Assembly: GCA_022792755.1 (NCBI GenBank)
Contig: JAAWBP010000130.1
Coordinates: 1-8,531, forward strand
Reading direction: 5' to 3'
DNA from: Oscillospiraceae bacterium
GTDB taxonomy: Bacteria > Bacillota > Clostridia > Oscillospirales > Ruminococcaceae
Length of the DNA: 8,531 nucleotides
Made by a program: the position numbers and the translations under genes. Below the pieces are notes generated by a model that saw only the letters and a list, made by a program, of their open reading frames with translations, ran no database searches and was not told the origin of the DNA. This document shows positions 5,513 through 8,531 of this stretch, piece by piece. Position 1 is the first letter of the stretch; each line of letters starts with the position of its first letter.

Positions 5513-6472
5513 ATGTCAGCAATGGAAACAGCAATGATCGTTTTATATCAGGCCGCCGTCATGTTTCTGATGATTGTGGCCGGATATCTCTGCTACAAGA
5601 TACATATCATCTCACCTGCTACAAATATTCAGCTCTCCAACCTGCTTCTTTTGGTTGTCAACCCCTGCATCATCTTCATCTCGTTCCAGACCGATTTCGA
5701 CAACCGGCTGGCAGCTGGTCTGCTGGCTGCGGTCGGGCTGTCGCTTCTTTCAATTGTCATCATGCAGCTGCTGACCCGTTTTCTGCTCAAAAAAAGCCCG
5801 GAAAATCAATACAAGGTAGAACGGTTCGGCTGTATTTATACAAACTGTGGTTTTTTTGCGACCCCGCTTGTTTTGGCTATGTTTGGCAGCGAAGGCGTGC
5901 TTTACATCACAGCCTATATTGCCACCACCAACTTTTTCATGTGGACGCAGGGGATCGGCGTTTTTACCGGAAAGATGAAGTTCAAGCAGCTGGTCAACTG
6001 CCTGAAAGCGCCCACCATCATCGCCATTTTCCTGGGGATCGTTTTCTTTTTCTGCCGGATCCGGGTTCCGGATTTCCTCTTTGAGCCGATCAGCCTGATC
6101 GGGAAGATGAACTCCCCGCTCGCCATGATTGCCGCGGGGGCTTTCATCGCCCAGACCGACATTGTAAAAGCCTTTGCCAAGCTGCGGCTTTACTGGGCCA
6201 GCATCGTCAGGCTGCTGGTCATCCCGCTGATCTGCATTGCCCTGTTCATCCTCCTTCCGGTCGATCGGACGGTGGCTTTAACGGTTCTGGTCGGTGCGGC
6301 CGCCCCCCCGGCCGTCTCGATCATGATGTTCGCTGCAAAATATAAATGCGACGAGCTTTATGCGGCCGAATACTTCAGCGTCTGCACCTTAATCAGCATC
6401 GTCTCGATCCCGCTGATGTGCTTTTTGTATGAGTGGGCCGGGGGTCTCGTCTCCCCGTTTCTTCCGTATTAA
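5513..6472 (+). CDS. AEC-family permease (auxin efflux carrier / malate permease type)
   Basis: This is a 319-aa integral membrane transporter of the AEC family, whose bacterial members include malate and other organic-acid carriers. About ten hydrophobic segments are visible. The family's two-half layout shows in the N-half segment NLLLLVVNPCIIF, in TNCGFFATPLVL in the middle, in the NSPLAMIAAGAFIA motif that opens the second half, and in VGAAAPPAVSIMMFA near the end. The start is uncertain: ATGs at 5513, 5522 and 5534 are all in frame and none has a good ribosome-binding site (GAAAG lies 5 nt before the first). The first is given here. It follows the ferredoxin-type reductase on the same strand after 251 nt, so the two may share transcription. 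The substrate cannot be read from sequence. Confidence 0.9.
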   Translation: MSAMETAMIVLYQAAVMFLMIVAGYLCYKIHIISPATNIQLSNLLLLVVNPCIIFISFQTDFDNRLAAGLLAAVGLSLLSIVIMQLLTRFLLKKSPENQYKVERFGCIYTNCGFFATPLVLAMFGSEGVLYITAYIATTNFFMWTQGIGVFTGKMKFKQLVNCLKAPTIIAIFLGIVFFFCRIRVPDFLFEPISLIGKMNSPLAMIAAGAFIAQTDIVKAFAKLRLYWASIVRLLVIPLICIALFILLPVDRTVALTVLVGAAAPPAVSIMMFAAKYKCDELYAAEYFSVCTLISIVSIPLMCFLYEWAGGLVSPFLPY

Positions 6473-6529
6473 GGCAGCATTTGGATCCATCCGCGCAAAG
6501 ATTCCCTGTAAAGTTTCCGTCATCGCACA

Positions 6530-6555
6530 AAGGCCGCCGGTTTTCCGGCGGCCTT
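6530..6555 (+). terminator. Rho-independent terminator of the AEC permease
   Basis: AAGGCCGCCGG-TTTT-CCGGCGGCCTT is a perfect 11-bp, very GC-rich stem with a tetraloop, 57 nt after the permease stop. It is followed by a pyrimidine-rich TTCTCTAT rather than a clean T-run. Efficient termination is likely but not certain. Confidence 0.75.
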
Positions 6556-6849
6556 CTCTATAAAAAAGCAGGCAAGTGCAGCAATCAGAAACGGCTGCGC
6601 GGGGGAGCTCTTCATAAGGACGGAGCAGCCGTCACTCCCTGCCGCTCGCCCGCTGGTTTTCCTGCTTCATTTCATAGTATGCAGGGGGACGCCAAAAGGC
6701 GACAGGGATTTTGCATTCCATTTTGGGCAAGCGCAGACGAAGGAGAGGTACAAAGCATTTTCCGCTCTCTTCCAAATAAAAATCAGGTGAAATTTCTTCA
6801 TCTGTTTGACCCTTATTTTTCCAAAAGCAATCGTTCTATTCAGAGCAAT
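6556..6849. other. Non-coding stretch between two terminators
   Basis: I find no convincing gene on either strand: the open frames lack ribosome-binding sites and run into the next terminator. Local pairings include ACGGCTGC/GCAGCCGT (6591-6598/6625-6632), CCCTGC/GCAGGG (6637-6642/6681-6686), and ATGCA/TGCAT (6679-6683/6712-6716) enclosing GCC-AAAA-GGC. These could belong to a small RNA, but no clear promoter precedes them. Confidence 0.4.
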
Positions 6850-6888
6850 AAAAAGCAGGGATGGCTTTATCTTCCATCCCTGCTTTTT
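6850..6888. terminator. Bidirectional terminator downstream of htrA
   Basis: AAAAAGCAGGGATGG (6850-6864) pairs perfectly with CCATCCCTGCTTTTT (6874-6888) around a 9-nt loop. On the minus strand it begins 6 nt after the htrA stop and ends in TTTTTATT, a typical intrinsic terminator. The A/T arms give a T-run on the plus strand as well, so it would also stop read-through from the permease side. Confidence 0.88.
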
Positions 6889-6894
6889 CGATTT

Positions 6895-8337
6895 TCATTC
6901 ATTTGACGACTGCGGCGTGGATTGCGCGCCCCGGTCCTCCTGCAGCTTTAGCGTAGCGGAAAACGTCCGCCCCGTGCTGTCCGAAATCTGGCGGTAGACA
7001 TCCAGCGTGATGCTGTCGCCCGCCTTCTTCTCTTTCAAGATCGAAGAAAGGTCGCCGAATCCCGTCATCAACGTACCGTCTACCTTGGTGATGATATCCC
7101 CCACCTGGAGCCCCTTTTGCAGCGCATCGGAGGTTTCTTCGATCAATACGATCCGCAGGCCTTCCGGAATTCCGTACATCTTGGCCAGCACCTCGTCGAT
7201 CGGCGTAACCGTTATGCCGATCTTGACGCGATCTTTGACATAGCCGAAAGCGAGCAGGTCATCGATGATCGGCTTCGCTTCATTGATCGAGATAGAGAAG
7301 CCGATCCCCTCATACCCCGTCGCCACAATTTTAGACGAGTTGATGCCGACTACCTGCCCGTAAACATTGACCAGTGCGCCGCCCGAATTGCCGGGGTTGA
7401 TCGCAGCGTCGGTCTGGATACAAGCGACGGTATAGCCGGAATCCTTTGACGAGGCGACCAAACGGTTGGTCGCCGAAACGATCCCCTGCGTAACGCTGCC
7501 CGCGTATTTGAGGCCGCCTGGGTTGCCGATTGCAATGACTGTTTCGCCCGTGACCAGTTTGGTCGAATCCCCAAATTCCGCTGCGGTCAGGTTTTCCTTT
7601 TCGATTTTGACGACAGCGAGATCCGCTTTGGAATCCGCTCCGACAACCGATGCCTCAAACTCGTCGCCGTTTTCCAGCACGATCTTGATGGCCTCCGCAC
7701 CCCTGATGACATGCTCGTTTGTGATGATATATCCGTCCGAAGTCATGATGATCCCCGAGCCCTCTCCAGCGGCTTTCAACCCGCTTTCCTTGGTGTAGGT
7801 GACGACCCCGACCACCGACGGCTTTACCTTGGCTGCAACCTGCGGAACGGAAAGCGGGCCGTCCGTCACCGCTGAATAGGTGTTTTCCGGCGTCTGGCCG
7901 ATGACGAGGCTGAGACTGCCTTCCCGGTCAGGGTAGGACTTTTCCGAGGCAGAGGAGCCTTGTGCGGGCGCTTCGGCCAAACCCCAGGTATTTGCCACCA
8001 CAAAGCCAAGCACTGTCAAGGTAGCTACCAAAACACAGCTGACCGCAACTGAAAATATTTTCAGTCCCCTGTTGTTCCCGGGGCTTTTCTCTCTTTTTTC
8101 TTTTGCCTGCTTTTTCCGCCGGGGTGGTTCCACATCCTCCCAGCTGAACGCTTCTGGAATAAACGGCTTTTCAGCATTCTGTCTTCCAGCTGAAAGACTT
8201 TCTTCTTCCGAATGTAAGATGTTCGCCGTGCTGGCAGAAGGGTTCAGCTCCCCCTGTCCCCATCCATCGGCTTCGCCGTCAGGCTCCCGCGGTTCTTCCT
8301 CTCTTCGTTCCTGCTGATCGTATTCATCAAAGCTCAT
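6895..8337 (-). CDS. htrA: Membrane-anchored HtrA/DegP-type serine protease with PDZ domain
   Basis: HtrA proteases degrade misfolded proteins outside the cytoplasmic membrane. The 480-aa product starts with about 90 hydrophilic residues, first acidic and then basic (RRKKQAKEKREK). One membrane anchor follows (about 94-115, IFSVAVSCVLVATL), which should place the rest outside. The trypsin-like domain has an intact triad: His209 in ITNEHV, Asp239 in DLAVVKIE, and Ser318 in GNSGGAL. A single PDZ domain (about 368-465) and a short Ser/Gln-rich tail end the protein. ATG 8337 is chosen, with GGTGG 7 nt upstream; a GTG at 8352 would add five residues. The gene lies 62 nt after the stop of an unidentified gene on the same strand and is followed by a strong terminator. 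Confidence 0.95.
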   Translation of the reverse strand: MSFDEYDQQERREEEPREPDGEADGWGQGELNPSASTANILHSEEESLSAGRQNAEKPFIPEAFSWEDVEPPRRKKQAKEKREKSPGNNRGLKIFSVAVSCVLVATLTVLGFVVANTWGLAEAPAQGSSASEKSYPDREGSLSLVIGQTPENTYSAVTDGPLSVPQVAAKVKPSVVGVVTYTKESGLKAAGEGSGIIMTSDGYIITNEHVIRGAEAIKIVLENGDEFEASVVGADSKADLAVVKIEKENLTAAEFGDSTKLVTGETVIAIGNPGGLKYAGSVTQGIVSATNRLVASSKDSGYTVACIQTDAAINPGNSGGALVNVYGQVVGINSSKIVATGYEGIGFSISINEAKPIIDDLLAFGYVKDRVKIGITVTPIDEVLAKMYGIPEGLRIVLIEETSDALQKGLQVGDIITKVDGTLMTGFGDLSSILKEKKAGDSITLDVYRQISDSTGRTFSATLKLQEDRGAQSTPQSSNE

Positions 8338-8378
8338 TCTGATTCCACCCACTCTATCCCCTGTATTTTCACAGTAAA

Positions 8379-8384
8379 AGTATA
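8379..8384 (-). promoter_or_regulatory. Possible -10 element for htrA
   Basis: TATACT on the minus strand (five of six consensus bases) lies in the short gap before htrA. There is no recognisable -35 at 16-18 bp and no extended -10 TG, so htrA may depend mainly on read-through from the gene upstream. Confidence 0.25.
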
Positions 8385-8399
8385 TCCAGAAACCAGAGC

Positions 8400-8531
8400 T
8401 TAACCCTGGTTTTCCTCCAGCTTATTGCCCTTTTTTAACGCCTTGGACATCCGCCCGGCCGGAATGTAAAACTCAAACTCACAATACTCGCCCTCTTTAG
8501 GTATCCTGCGGATGATTTCCGGTCTCTCTTC
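8400..8531 (-). CDS. C-terminal 43 codons of an unidentified gene upstream of htrA
   Basis: The minus strand is open from the right edge to a TAA at 8402-8400. The visible end is hydrophilic and charged: it opens EERPEIIRRIPKEGEYCEF, continues with YIPAGRMSKALKKGN, and ends KLEENQG. The codon composition looks like real coding sequence, and the stop lies 62 nt before htrA on the same strand, so the two are probably co-transcribed. I do not recognise the family; the start and most of the protein are outside the window. An AAACCAG/CTGGTTT inverted repeat straddles the stop codon. Confidence 0.6.
   Translation of the reverse strand, partial: EERPEIIRRIPKEGEYCEFEFYIPAGRMSKALKKGNKLEENQG

Noticed and set aside
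5140..6084. 314-aa open frame running from the reductase through the spacer into the permease
   Set aside because: It is out of frame with both real genes; the product is low-complexity and crosses the hairpin region.
6681..6710. Resemblance to a c-di-GMP or guanidine riboswitch core (GACGCC-AAAA-GGCGACAGGG)
   Set aside because: The conserved positions around the core and the second helix do not match either class, and no gene starts directly downstream on that strand.
6679..6906. Possible small gene starting at the ATG at 6679
   Set aside because: No ribosome-binding site, no recognisable product, and the frame runs through a terminator into the htrA 3' end.

Overview
The window looks like a chromosomal piece of a low-oxygen Firmicute, most likely a Clostridia/Oscillospiraceae-type gut anaerobe (inference). 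The reasons are a MecA-type Clp adaptor (a Firmicutes family), Rnf-type membrane subunits, an aldo/keto reductase carrying two [4Fe-4S] ferredoxin motifs, strong AGGAGG ribosome-binding sites and sigma-A type promoters, with fairly GC-rich coding DNA. I see no tRNA, rRNA, CRISPR array, transposase or phage gene.

Layout. Positions 1-2296 (minus strand) hold a tight three-gene unit, rnfD-rnfE-rnfA. Each junction overlaps by 8 nt, and the last gene runs off the left edge. A spacer of about 260 nt separates it from a divergent mecA-like gene (2554-3135, plus). This gene converges on, and overlaps by 13 nt, the ribulose-phosphate 3-epimerase gene rpe (3123-3779, minus). A 348-nt region carries two divergent promoters, one for rpe (-35/-10 at 3850-3878) and one for a ferredoxin-domain aldo/keto reductase (promoter 4049-4076, gene 4128-5261, plus). 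After a perfect 16-bp hairpin and a structured 250-nt spacer comes an AEC-family permease (5513-6472, plus). A 422-nt non-coding stretch bounded by two hairpin terminators follows. Next is a membrane-anchored HtrA/DegP serine protease (6895-8337, minus). The last 43 codons of an unidentified gene (8400-8531, minus) lie just upstream of htrA, probably in the same operon.

How the genes relate. rpe belongs to the pentose phosphate pathway. mecA and htrA are protein quality-control genes. The reductase and permease may form a metabolite uptake/reduction pair, but nothing fixes the substrate. The most unusual part is the Rnf-like unit. The three proteins align clearly with RnfD, RnfE and RnfA, yet three of the four cysteines that bind the intramembrane iron-sulfur centre are replaced (RnfE Ala33 and Ser116, RnfA Ser37; RnfA Cys125 is kept). 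The covalent-FMN motif of RnfD is also degraded (DPVTAPM where Dxx[S/T]xAT is expected), and rnfC and rnfG are missing from their usual places. The frames are intact and translationally coupled, so this looks like a maintained Rnf-derived membrane module with little or no canonical redox cofactor rather than a decayed one. This is the strongest candidate here for an undescribed system.
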